Source: Saccharofermentans sp. (lineage in GTDB: Bacteria > Bacillota_A > Clostridia > Saccharofermentanales > Saccharofermentanaceae). Taken from it: a stretch of 48,307 bases of DNA. The notes beneath the pieces are model-generated. The model was not told where the DNA came from and searched no databases. It was given only the letters and a program-made list of their open reading frames with translations. The position numbers were made by a program, and so were the translations under genes. The DNA lies in contig JAILHX010000051.1 of assembly GCA_024695565.1 (NCBI GenBank), positions 1 through 48,307 of the forward strand, read 5' to 3'. Positions 39,654 through 47,675 of this stretch are shown here, one piece after another (the stretch's first letter is position 1; every line of letters begins with the position of its first letter).

Positions 39654-39805
39654 AGTTTTTCGAGTGCTCGAAAAACCCGAGACTCAGAAGTGCAGTAAAC
39701 GAAATACTCCCAAAAAATCAGTCCTATTAATGGAACGCAGCCCTCAAAATTGCATAGTATAATCAGGGTGAACATGATAAATACCTCCTTGTTATCTTCT
39801 TTCAT
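39629..39805 (-). CDS. possible small hydrophobic protein, 58 residues
   Basis: An ORF too short for standard cut-offs. It starts at 39805 and has an in-frame internal ATG at 39775, which follows a very strong AAGGAGG site at good spacing. The first 35 residues include FIMFTLIILCNF and PLIGLIFWEYF, two hydrophobic blocks that could span the membrane. A shorter upstream ORF (MTNKNCRT) has its own GGAG site and its stop overlaps this start (ATGA). There is no database evidence; composition and the strong sites argue for it, size and lack of a clear promoter against. Confidence 0.35.
   Translation of the reverse strand: MKEDNKEVFIMFTLIILCNFEGCVPLIGLIFWEYFVYCTSESRVFRALEKLHSVTAGL
39646..39687. 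repeat. nested palindrome over the methyltransferase stop
   Basis: CTGAGT (39646-39651) and GTTTTTCGAG (39655-39664) pair with CTCGAAAAAC (39667-39676) and ACTCAG (39682-39687). GAGTG occurs twice on the left, as in the other nested elements. It includes the stop codon. Confidence 0.7.
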
Positions 39806-39883
39806 GTTCTGCAGTTTTTATTTGTCATAGTATAGTTCTCCTTTCCTGGTGACCCGGCTTAACGTGCCGGGTCGCTTGTTTTT
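39758..39883 (+). ncRNA. candidate small RNA with anti-Shine-Dalgarno loop
   Basis: A -10 TATAAT (39758-39763) and a perfect terminator hairpin, GACCCGGC (39851-39858) / GCCGGGTC (39866-39873) with a T-rich tail, bound a possible RNA of about 115 bases. GAACATGA (39770-39777) pairs with TCATGTTC (39802-39809), leaving a 24-base loop with ACCTCCTT, the complement of a ribosome site. No protein starts in it on this strand. The -35 is poor, so expression is unproven. It is antisense to the small ORF at 39629-39805. Confidence 0.4.
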
Positions 39884-39893
39884 GAGGTCTCCA

Positions 39894-39902
39894 TGTTATA
39901 AT
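39894..39902 (+). promoter_or_regulatory. extended -10 promoter of the luxE-luxC operon
   Basis: TGTTATAAT, just after the terminator at 39883 and 45 bases before the luxE start. Confidence 0.55.
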
Positions 39903-39947
39903 GACGGTGTTCTTGGATGTTGGCTTTGAATTTTTGGGGTGACGGTT

Positions 39948-41051
39948 ATGAAGCTGCGCAGGAAACTTTTCGCAAGCAAGGATCCTTACGACTGCACGAA
40001 GTCGGAGTTGTTTCTTGGCGCATGCAAAGAGAATTTTAGCCACCTGATCACGCACTGCGACGATTATAAGAAGATCGCTGACGGGTTTAACATTCATTCT
40101 TCCGAAGACATTAAAAGTGTTGAAGATATTCCGGTCATACCTACGATGCTGATGAAGCAGCATGATTTCCGTTCAGGACGTTATATGATCATGGCGACTT
40201 CGTCAGGCACCAGCGGAAAGATGAGCCACGTGCGCTTTGAATTCAGTGCGCTCTGGGCGGCTCTGAAGATGTCCATAAGAGTGACGAGATATCACGGGAT
40301 CTTATCAATGAAGCCGTGCCGCTATATCGTCATGGGTTACAAGCCTCACCGTTCCAATAAGACGGCAGTTGCGAAGACCGCGTATCTTACGACTTTCCTG
40401 GCGCCCGCGATCAGCCGCAAGTTCATCCTGAAGCACACGCCGGAAGGTTATAAACCTGACTTCGACAGCATCGTGGAAGCTCTCAAAAAATATGAGAAGA
40501 AAAAAGCGCCCGTTCGCTTCATGGGCTTTCCGTCGTACACGTTTTTCCTGTTCAAGATATTAGAGGAGAGAGGTCTCGCATTTAAGCTTCCCAAGGGCTC
40601 GAAGATCATGCTCGGCGGCGGATGGAAGCAGTTCTACAGAGAGGCCGCCGACAAAGAGACATTCTATAAACTTGCGAAGAAAACTCTCGGAATCGATGAA
40701 GAGAATATCGTTGAATTCTACGGCGCCGTTGAGCACCCGATCCTGTACACCGCGTGTCCCGCACATCACTTCCACGTGCCTGTCTACAGCAACATCGTGA
40801 TCCGTGACCCCGATACATTGGAACCTATGGAATTAGGCAAGACAGGTCTTGTAAATCTCATATCGCCGCTCTGCAAAGCGACGCCGATCCTGTCGATAAT
40901 GACTGACGATCTCGGCATCCTGCACGACGGAACGACGTGTTCCTGCGGTGTTAAGTCACCGTATCTGGAGATCATCGGACGCGTTGCCCCCGATGACATC
41001 AAGACGTGCGCTGCAGGCGCTGCGGATATTTTGCAGGGGGTGAAGGTATGA
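39948..41051 (+). CDS. LuxE-family acyl-protein synthetase / acyl-AMP ligase
   Basis: 367 residues, cytosolic. It belongs to the LuxE/AMP-forming ligase group: SSGTSGK is the ATP-binding P-loop-like signature near residue 86, and FYGAVEHP and GRVAPDD are further adenylation elements. In luminous bacteria LuxE activates fatty acid as acyl-AMP and hands it to LuxC for reduction to aldehyde. The start has GGGGTGA; an alternative GTG lies nine bases upstream. It ends in ATGA overlapping the LuxC-like gene, so the two are made together. No luciferase genes are present, so the aldehyde has another use. Confidence 0.85.
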   Translation: MKLRRKLFASKDPYDCTKSELFLGACKENFSHLITHCDDYKKIADGFNIHSSEDIKSVEDIPVIPTMLMKQHDFRSGRYMIMATSSGTSGKMSHVRFEFSALWAALKMSIRVTRYHGILSMKPCRYIVMGYKPHRSNKTAVAKTAYLTTFLAPAISRKFILKHTPEGYKPDFDSIVEALKKYEKKKAPVRFMGFPSYTFFLFKILEERGLAFKLPKGSKIMLGGGWKQFYREAADKETFYKLAKKTLGIDEENIVEFYGAVEHPILYTACPAHHFHVPVYSNIVIRDPDTLEPMELGKTGLVNLISPLCKATPILSIMTDDLGILHDGTTCSCGVKSPYLEIIGRVAPDDIKTCAAGAADILQGVKV

Positions 41052-42343
41052 TACTTTTCGACGGCAGGACATACGAGAGTTCCGAGCAGGACCGCCTCCT
41101 TAACGAACTCGAGAATAAGATCCCCGAGATCCTCGCCAGAGAGCAGCTGTCGCCCGAGGTCGTAATCGATGCTGTCGATCAACTCAGGATCGACACGATG
41201 GCCGGCAAGTTTGACCATCTCCTGACCGAGTTCCCGAAGGACATTGCCGATTCATATAAGGAGCAGGCAGCGACACTTCTGTCGAGAGAGCACCTGCACA
41301 GGAAGCTTGAGACGGAACTGGGCGTGACCGAAGAATACATCACCGATCCGTTAAAAGGATTCGCGCAGATCAGGGTCAAAAAAGTTCCGCTCGGTGTACT
41401 CTTCCATATCTCTGCGGGCAACATGGATTTCCTTCCCGCATACTCACTTGCTGAGGGACTTCTGACGGGCAACATCAACATATTGAAGCTCCCGTCTGCA
41501 GACAACGGACTGTCTCTGAAACTCATAATGCAGCTTATCGAATACAGGTCTGAACTTAAGGACTATATCTATGTTTTCGATACCGCTTCGACCGATATCC
41601 AGGGCATGCGGAAAATGGCAGAGTTATCCAATGCGATAAGCGTCTGGGGAAGCGATATGGCGATAGAAGCAGTAAGAGGTCTCGCGCCCACGGGTGTGAA
41701 GATAATCGAGTGGGGCCAGAAACTCGGATTCTGCTACATCAGTAAGCTTAGAGAAGTCGAAGATGCAGACGAAGAACTTGATGGTCTTGCAAAACACATC
41801 GCGACCACGAAGCAGCTTTTATGCAGCAGCTGCCAGGTCATTTACATAGATACTGAAGATGAGAATGAATTGCGCACATTTGCCGAAGACTTCCTGCCAC
41901 GCCTTGAGAAGGCCGCCAATGAGAATGCGACAGAAGAGATAGGCATACGTGCCAGAGACACTCTAAGCTCATACACAAGGCGCCTTAAGGCCTATCTCGG
42001 CGACGAAGAAGTCAATGAGAATGTATTAAGGGGCAGGGGAGTAAGCCTGATCCTGTCAAAAGACAGTGAACTCGAGTTATCGCCCATGATGTGCAACGTT
42101 CTGATTAAGCCCTTGCCCCGCGCTGATATCAGCAAGGTCCTCTACGAGAGCAGATACCATCTTCAGACAGCAGGTCTTATCTGTCCCAAGGAAGACAGGG
42201 CGGCTCTGACAGAGACGTTTACCAGAGGCGGTCTCATCCGCGTTACGAAGGGTGCTGACATGAGCGCGTACTTCCCGGGAGAGTGCCACGACGGCGAATA
42301 TGCATTGAGCAGGTATATGCGAATCGTCAATGTGGAAGAATAA
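41048..42343 (+). CDS. LuxC-family acyl-CoA / acyl-protein reductase
   Basis: 431 residues, cytosolic. LuxC (PF05893) reduces an enzyme-bound acyl thioester to aldehyde with NADPH. Visible features are the early VPLGVLFHISAGN nucleotide-binding region, SADNGLSLK, and QLLCSSCQVIYID with a candidate catalytic cysteine near residue 275. The start overlaps the LuxE stop by 4 bases; GGGGTGAAGG precedes it. LuxE plus LuxC would convert a fatty acid (or another carboxylic acid) to aldehyde. Two glycosyltransferase-type genes follow, so the product may feed a surface lipid or glycan. Confidence 0.88.
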   Translation: MILFDGRTYESSEQDRLLNELENKIPEILAREQLSPEVVIDAVDQLRIDTMAGKFDHLLTEFPKDIADSYKEQAATLLSREHLHRKLETELGVTEEYITDPLKGFAQIRVKKVPLGVLFHISAGNMDFLPAYSLAEGLLTGNINILKLPSADNGLSLKLIMQLIEYRSELKDYIYVFDTASTDIQGMRKMAELSNAISVWGSDMAIEAVRGLAPTGVKIIEWGQKLGFCYISKLREVEDADEELDGLAKHIATTKQLLCSSCQVIYIDTEDENELRTFAEDFLPRLEKAANENATEEIGIRARDTLSSYTRRLKAYLGDEEVNENVLRGRGVSLILSKDSELELSPMMCNVLIKPLPRADISKVLYESRYHLQTAGLICPKEDRAALTETFTRGGLIRVTKGADMSAYFPGECHDGEYALSRYMRIVNVEE

Positions 42344-42393
42344 CGGCTTCAACTATATAATTAAAAATATTTAAGCGTAAGGTTGAAGGTAAA

Positions 42394-44331
42394 GTGATTC
42401 CGGGATTGATCTGTCCGTTAATATATTCCCTTGTCTTAGGAGGAGTGTGGAGCGCCTGCTTTAAGAAAAAGTTCTCGGGCTCGCTGGCGCCTGCGTTCAT
42501 GGCCCACATTCTGCTGGTGCTCTTGAGCGGACTTATCTTCAAGCACTTATCCATAGGCGTCTGGGGCGGCATCGTTATCGCGCTCGCTGCAGCACTTGTG
42601 CTTGTTATAAAGAACGGACAGAAAATAAACAAAGACAGTATCCGCAAATACATCACAAAGCTATGGAACGAGGGACTTCTCCTGTTCACCGTTTTTTATG
42701 TGCTGTGCTTTCTTCTGAACTCCACCAAGTGCTTTATCTATTGGGACGAGTTCTCGCACTGGGGGATCTTTCTCAAGGAGAGCTTAAGGCTCGATAATTT
42801 CTACTGCACGTCACCTATGGAGTTCTACCATAAGGATTATGTGCCGGCGATGACACTTTTCGAGACCATATGGTGCAAGATAAGCTTCAGATATCTCGAA
42901 GCTGATGTTTACAGGGCGATGCAGGTGTTCATGTTCTCGCTCCTCATGCCGATGCTTGAGAAGATCAGCGAATACTCGGCAAAGCGGATCGGCGAATTGG
43001 GGAAGGGGAGCGCTCTCAGATACAGGGCTGCCCAGCTTGGCGCGATGTTCCTTGTGCTCTTCGTGCCGCTCTTGTTCAGGACGATCGACGGATTTGCGTT
43101 CTATCACACGATCTACTGCGACATCGCCGTCGCGCTACTGTTTTACTGGTGCGTCTACGAAGCTTACAAGGAACCTGACGACAAGATCTACCAGTTCGTA
43201 AGCCTTACGATCGCAGTTACCGTCCTGGTCCTCACCAAGATGATCGCCATGGCATTCCTGCCGCTGATATTCGGCGTTCTCATCGTAAGGATATTGTTGC
43301 TGTCCAAGTCGAAAATGAAGGCTAAGTACTGGGCGCTCATGATCCCGCTCATCGGCATGCCTGTTGCGTTCTGGGTTTGGTTTAACAAGTTTTCCGACAG
43401 ATTCATCGTTCACTCGGGCGAGATACAGAGTTACGACGGAATGAGCCTGTCCCAGATCGCGGAAGCTTTTGGCGACCCTGCGAAAAGTTCTATCCCCTAT
43501 CTCAGCGTTGTCAGGGAGTCTTACCTCAAAGCGATATTTACGAGAAACATCCTGGCGTTCGGATCTTACGCGCTCATCCTTATCCTGATTACTGCGCTGT
43601 TCTTCGTGATGGCGGTATTCATCAAGGACAGACCCGAGAAGAAGAAGACCATTGCTGCAGGCATCTGGACGATCCTCTCCGGCATTTACTATGCGTTCCT
43701 CATGTACTTCATGTACTGTACGAATTTTGAAGAGTATGAAGCCAGAAGGCTCGCAAGCTTCGAGCGCTACATGAACACGTTCATTATCGTCGCTTTGTTC
43801 CTGCTTCTTGCAGTCTATTTTGAATCGGAACTCTGGAAGTCCAAAAAGATGAGGACTGTTCCGGCAGTTGCGGTTGCAGTCATCTTTGCAGGCGTCGTGG
43901 CATTCTATCCTGAATGCGTCGTTCAGGTATTGCCGGGCTTTGTTACGGGCGATCAGAGATCGATGGCTGTTTTTACAAATGGAGCTGAAGTAATCGAATC
44001 CAATACGGGTGACGATGCGGCCGTTTATATCGTCGTCAGGGGCGACAACGGTGACTACTTAAGGCACCAGGAATACTACTGCGGTCCCAGAACGATCGGA
44101 GGCGGAAGCATCGGTCCCGTGATGTACGACGGCGACATATGGTCAGAAGACCTGACGGTCGAAGAGTTCATCGAAGATCTCGAAGGATTTGACTACATCT
44201 ACTTCAGCGAAGTGGACGATGTGTTCACGCAAAAGTATTCCGGAGCATTTGAGGATCCAACTCTGGTCGCTAATGGAGTAATATATAAGATAGTTGAGAT
44301 CGATTCCAAAGTTCATCTGGAGCAGACATAA
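42394..44331 (+). CDS. multi-pass membrane protein, GT-C-like
   Basis: 645 residues from a GTG start with AAGG-type ribosome site. About 12-13 membrane helices occur through residue 510, followed by a soluble extracytoplasmic domain of about 130 residues. The first large loop carries WDEFSHWG, an acidic pair in the position of the GT-C catalytic motif, and YWDEF/HKDYVP blocks follow. It probably transfers a sugar from a lipid carrier on the outer face. It lies 50 bases after luxC and only 6 before a GT2 gene that could make its polyprenyl-phosphate sugar donor. The acceptor is unknown. Confidence 0.72.
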   Translation: MIPGLICPLIYSLVLGGVWSACFKKKFSGSLAPAFMAHILLVLLSGLIFKHLSIGVWGGIVIALAAALVLVIKNGQKINKDSIRKYITKLWNEGLLLFTVFYVLCFLLNSTKCFIYWDEFSHWGIFLKESLRLDNFYCTSPMEFYHKDYVPAMTLFETIWCKISFRYLEADVYRAMQVFMFSLLMPMLEKISEYSAKRIGELGKGSALRYRAAQLGAMFLVLFVPLLFRTIDGFAFYHTIYCDIAVALLFYWCVYEAYKEPDDKIYQFVSLTIAVTVLVLTKMIAMAFLPLIFGVLIVRILLLSKSKMKAKYWALMIPLIGMPVAFWVWFNKFSDRFIVHSGEIQSYDGMSLSQIAEAFGDPAKSSIPYLSVVRESYLKAIFTRNILAFGSYALILILITALFFVMAVFIKDRPEKKKTIAAGIWTILSGIYYAFLMYFMYCTNFEEYEARRLASFERYMNTFIIVALFLLLAVYFESELWKSKKMRTVPAVAVAVIFAGVVAFYPECVVQVLPGFVTGDQRSMAVFTNGAEVIESNTGDDAAVYIVVRGDNGDYLRHQEYYCGPRTIGGGSIGPVMYDGDIWSEDLTVEEFIEDLEGFDYIYFSEVDDVFTQKYSGAFEDPTLVANGVIYKIVEIDSKVHLEQT

Positions 44332-44337
44332 GCATTT

Positions 44338-45282
44338 ATGGACAAGATTGCGGTACTGATACCTTGCTATAACGAAGAGAAGACTGTCGGGAAAGTAGTT
44401 GCCGACTTTAAGCGCGAGCTGCCTGAAGCGGCGATCTACGTCTACGACAACAACTCTACCGACAAGACTTCTGAGATCGCTGCGGCCAGCGGTGCAATCG
44501 TCAGGCACGAATACGTTCAGGGCAAGGGCAACGTTATCAGAAGGATGTTCAGGGACATCAACGCCGAGTGCTACATCATCACTGACGGCGATGACACATA
44601 TCCTGCCGAGTGCGCTCCGAAGATGGCTCAAGCGGTATTGGAACGCAACGTCGACATGGTAGTCGGTGACAGACTCTCATCAACGTATTTTAAAGAGAAC
44701 AAGAGACCCTTCCACAACACCGGCAACAGGCTGGTAAGAAGTTCCATCAACACTCTCTTCCATAACGACATCAAGGATGTCATGACCGGTTACAGGGCGT
44801 TCAGCTACGAATTCGCAAAGACATTCCCGATCCTCTCCGAAGGCTTTGAGATCGAGACCGAGATGAGCATCCACGCCGTCGACAAGAACATGCATGTCGA
44901 GAATCAGGTCATCGAATACAGAGACAGACCCGAAGGCAGCATCTCCAAGCTCAACACTTATTCCGACGGATTCAAGGTATTGGGCACGATCCTTAAGATG
45001 TACAGAACATATAAGCCGATGGGCTTCTTCGGCGTGATCTCACTGGTCCTCGCGCTCCTTGCGATCGGATTCGTAATACCTGTATTCATCACGTATATTC
45101 AGACTGGACTGGTTCCGCAGTTCCCGACATTGATCGTGTGCGGCTTTACCATGATCGCATCGATCCAGTCGTTCTTCGCAGGTCTGCAGCTGCAGACGAT
45201 CGTGCATCAGAAGAGACAGGATTTTGAGCTCAATCTTCAGAATGTCAGAACGCTTAAGGAATTGATTAAGAACAAGGATTGA
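44338..45282 (+). CDS. family 2 glycosyltransferase, polyprenyl-phosphate sugar synthase type
   Basis: 314 residues. The N-terminal 220 residues are a GT-A domain: VLIPCYNEEKTVGKV, YDNNSTDKT, and TDGDDTYP with the DXD-like acidic residues for the nucleotide sugar. GYRAFSYEFAKTFP and EIETEMSIHA are typical of DPM1/GtrB-like enzymes. Two C-terminal membrane helices (about 226-250 and 260-285) anchor it. It should load a sugar onto undecaprenyl phosphate on the inner face, for use by the GT-C-like neighbour. Four genes (luxE, luxC, GT-C, GT2) read as one operon ending here. Confidence 0.9.
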   Translation: MDKIAVLIPCYNEEKTVGKVVADFKRELPEAAIYVYDNNSTDKTSEIAAASGAIVRHEYVQGKGNVIRRMFRDINAECYIITDGDDTYPAECAPKMAQAVLERNVDMVVGDRLSSTYFKENKRPFHNTGNRLVRSSINTLFHNDIKDVMTGYRAFSYEFAKTFPILSEGFEIETEMSIHAVDKNMHVENQVIEYRDRPEGSISKLNTYSDGFKVLGTILKMYRTYKPMGFFGVISLVLALLAIGFVIPVFITYIQTGLVPQFPTLIVCGFTMIASIQSFFAGLQLQTIVHQKRQDFELNLQNVRTLKELIKNKD

Positions 45283-45378
45283 TTTTTCCTTCGTGCCCGA
45301 AAATTATCAGCTCCAATACAGATCCATCTGTGCAAGTTCCATCATCATGGTATAAACGATAACTTCCAATAAAAGAAA

Positions 45379-46437
45379 TTATAGAATAATCCCTCCGCCC
45401 ATAACGCAGCCGTCATCGTCAAAGAAGACCGCTGACTGGCCGGGCGCGGGAGCTTTTGCAGGCTCGTCAAATTCAATTAGCAGAGTATCGTCATCAGTTA
45501 ACATCATCGTTGCGCCCTGCGCTTTGTGATGGTAGCGGATCTTTACGTTGGTGCGGATCTTCTCGCCCTTATCAGGGCAGGGGATACTCATGAAGTTAAG
45601 TTCGCCGCATCTGATGGAATCAGCAAAAACAGAAGCCTCGTCACACAGGACGACCTCGTTTCTGGCGACGTCGATCCTCTTAACATAAGCGGGATAACCA
45701 AGAGCGATCCCAAGACCTTTTCTCTGACCGACAGTGTAATTGATAATGCCCTTATGAGTTCCTAAGATATTGCCTTCGGTGTCAACGAAGTTTCCTTCCT
45801 TAACACCTGACGTATCAGAATTTGCACGGATATAATCTTGGTAGTTACCGTTGCTGATGAAGCAGATATCCTGCGATTCGCCTTTGTTTGCGATGTGGAT
45901 CCCGGCCTTTTTTGCAATCTCGCGGACTGCTGCTTTATCGAGGTCTCCCAACGGCATCAGGGTACGTGCGAGATACTCCTGCGGGAGCTTATAGAGCATG
46001 TATGCCTGGTCCTTTTCTGCGTGCGTTGCAGACTTGACCGTATATCTTCCGTTAGCGTTTTTGATGATGTGCGCATAGTGGCCAGTGGCGACAAATTCTG
46101 CCTGCATGATGTCGGCCCAGTAGATCATCTTCTCCCACTTAACGTGGAGGTTGCAGCCGACGCATGGATTGGGCGTTTTGCCGTCAAGATAACACCGGAC
46201 GAACGGCTCTGTTACGTGCTCGCGGAATGCGCTCTCGCAGTTAAGGATATGGTAGGGAATACCGATGGTCCGGCAGACTTCACGGGCATCATCGATCTCG
46301 CAGCATCTGCTGTATCCCGCTTCAGGATTCCATGTGCGGATGGTAAGACCGAGGACTTCGTAGCCCTGCTCTTTAAGAAGGTATGCTGCAACTGCGCTGT
46401 CAACGCCGCCCGACATTCCGACTACTGCTTTTGCCAA
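45379..46437 (-). CDS. mnmA: tRNA-specific 2-thiouridylase MnmA
   Basis: 352 residues, cytosolic. It thiolates uridine 34 of tRNAs for Lys, Glu and Gln. The PP-loop is SGGVDS at 9-14. The two catalytic cysteines are C95 (PCVGCN) and C192 (SQDICFI), and ATGHYA (117-122) is also conserved. The C-terminal domains are complete (QRKGLGIALG and the last beta-barrel). A large ORF on the opposite strand (45838-46692) is a by-product of codon bias. The ATG lies 69 bases from the neighbouring gene on the same strand, which appears separate. Confidence 0.95.
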   Translation of the reverse strand: MAKAVVGMSGGVDSAVAAYLLKEQGYEVLGLTIRTWNPEAGYSRCCEIDDAREVCRTIGIPYHILNCESAFREHVTEPFVRCYLDGKTPNPCVGCNLHVKWEKMIYWADIMQAEFVATGHYAHIIKNANGRYTVKSATHAEKDQAYMLYKLPQEYLARTLMPLGDLDKAAVREIAKKAGIHIANKGESQDICFISNGNYQDYIRANSDTSGVKEGNFVDTEGNILGTHKGIINYTVGQRKGLGIALGYPAYVKRIDVARNEVVLCDEASVFADSIRCGELNFMSIPCPDKGEKIRTNVKIRYHHKAQGATMMLTDDDTLLIEFDEPAKAPAPGQSAVFFDDDGCVMGGGIIL

Positions 46438-46506
46438 ATCAAGAACTCCTTTTCCCTTGTAACTGCCTGCTTATTCTATAGCAAACACATCTTTTATATC
46501 AACGGG

Positions 46507-47598
46507 TTACCTGGTTCCGAAGAAGTAAGTGCCGTCTTCATATTGATATTTATATATTGTCTGGCCCGGAAACATTTTCGCGACATCACGGACATCGTAA
46601 CCGTCCTTAACATGATAGTTCCCGGGATTAATCGCACCGTATTTGTTCTGCTCGCAGACCACGAAAACGCGGCTTCCGTCAGCACCGTATGACAGCCTGG
46701 AACTTACGAGGATGACCCTCGATACATTCCGGATATTTCCGTGTGACTTTCTGATCTGCCAGTTATATATGTGCGAATAAACCGCCATCGTTGCAATGGT
46801 AAGAACGGGTATCGCAATCATTCCGCAAGCAAAAAAAGTATCGCCGGCGGGAGTGTTACGGAAGATGTATCCGTACATTGAGAAGATAACTACTATCCAT
46901 CCTGCAAAGCCGAAGAAACCTGCGCCGGCCATTCCAAGAGACTTCGGGTGAACACTGTTGTTCTTATATTTTTTTCTGAAATTTCTGATATGTTCATCCG
47001 CATCAGGCACTGACAGATCCGTGGTTTTAAGCTGGTTCTGGTGGCCGATGTGCATAGCATCGCAAGAGAGCTCCTGAGGGGGATTAGAAGGAATGAGAGT
47101 TTCCAATTCTTTCTTGGCCTTCATGAGCAGAGTCTGATCACCGTTAACTATGACGATCACGCGCTCGCCATTCTGAAGATTAACACGTGTATGTGGGAGC
47201 ATTATCCTGTAAGGCTGCTCCTGCTCATCTAAAAGGTCATCTTCCGTATATTCAGGGTAATCAGATCCGCCGTCGATAACGACAGTTCCGCCGTTTATCT
47301 CTGTCTTCCCGGCTTCGAAAAGTTTATTCAGTATCTTCTTCGTTCCGCTTGTGATCACTATCCATTCGGCGACGGCAGCTGTTAAGACCGGCACGAACAG
47401 GAATACTACTATGGACAGCGGATTATCCATGGCGAGCAATATCATGGACAGAATAAGTCCCACGATGCCGCCGGTGAAGATGGAGATTGCAAGGGCAAGG
47501 TAACTGAAGGGCTTCTTCGTAATTACCGCAGAAGCCATCATCCCGTTACAGTACTTGTCCAATAATCTCTTTTCTTCTTCTGTTATGGGTCTTCTCAT
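46507..47598 (-). CDS. membrane protein of unknown function
   Basis: 363 residues from the ATG at 47598. Two N-terminal membrane helices (about 30-55 and 60-85) are followed by a 130-residue beta-rich soluble segment. Two more helices occur near 225-245 and 255-280, then a C-terminal soluble part with VILVSSRLSYGADGSR. No family is recognised. A TATAAT ends only six bases before the ATG, so the mRNA may start at the initiation codon (see the promoter entry). An upstream in-frame start at 47616 lies inside that -10 and is unlikely. Confidence 0.75.
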   Translation of the reverse strand: MRRPITEEEKRLLDKYCNGMMASAVITKKPFSYLALAISIFTGGIVGLILSMILLAMDNPLSIVVFLFVPVLTAAVAEWIVITSGTKKILNKLFEAGKTEINGGTVVIDGGSDYPEYTEDDLLDEQEQPYRIMLPHTRVNLQNGERVIVIVNGDQTLLMKAKKELETLIPSNPPQELSCDAMHIGHQNQLKTTDLSVPDADEHIRNFRKKYKNNSVHPKSLGMAGAGFFGFAGWIVVIFSMYGYIFRNTPAGDTFFACGMIAIPVLTIATMAVYSHIYNWQIRKSHGNIRNVSRVILVSSRLSYGADGSRVFVVCEQNKYGAINPGNYHVKDGYDVRDVAKMFPGQTIYKYQYEDGTYFFGTR

Positions 47599-47604
47599 GC
47601 GCCT

Positions 47605-47610
47605 ATTATA
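47605..47610 (-). promoter_or_regulatory. -10 element that would give a leaderless mRNA
   Basis: On the minus strand TATAAT, preceded by TG, ends six bases before the ATG at 47598. Normal spacing places the start of transcription at or next to the initiation codon. The -35 is poor. Confidence 0.5.
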
Positions 47611-47618
47611 CAGCACTT

Positions 47619-47648
47619 AAAAGCCCGCTCTGCAAGAGCAAAGCGGGT
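47619..47648 (-). terminator. terminator of the truncated extracellular protein gene
   Basis: AGCGGG (with flanking bases) pairs with CCCGCT across an 11-base loop around 47623-47647, ending in a T run on the minus strand. Confidence 0.7.
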
Positions 47649-47675
47649 CTTGTGGTTTAAGTTCAGACAGGATCG

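Noticed and set aside
39646..39687. Plain intrinsic terminator of the methyltransferase gene
   Set aside because: The stem includes the stop codon and is not followed by a T run.
45838..46692. 284-codon ORF on the plus strand opposite mnmA
   Set aside because: mnmA on the minus strand has all catalytic motifs over this whole stretch; the antisense frame has no recognisable domain and no suitable ribosome site.
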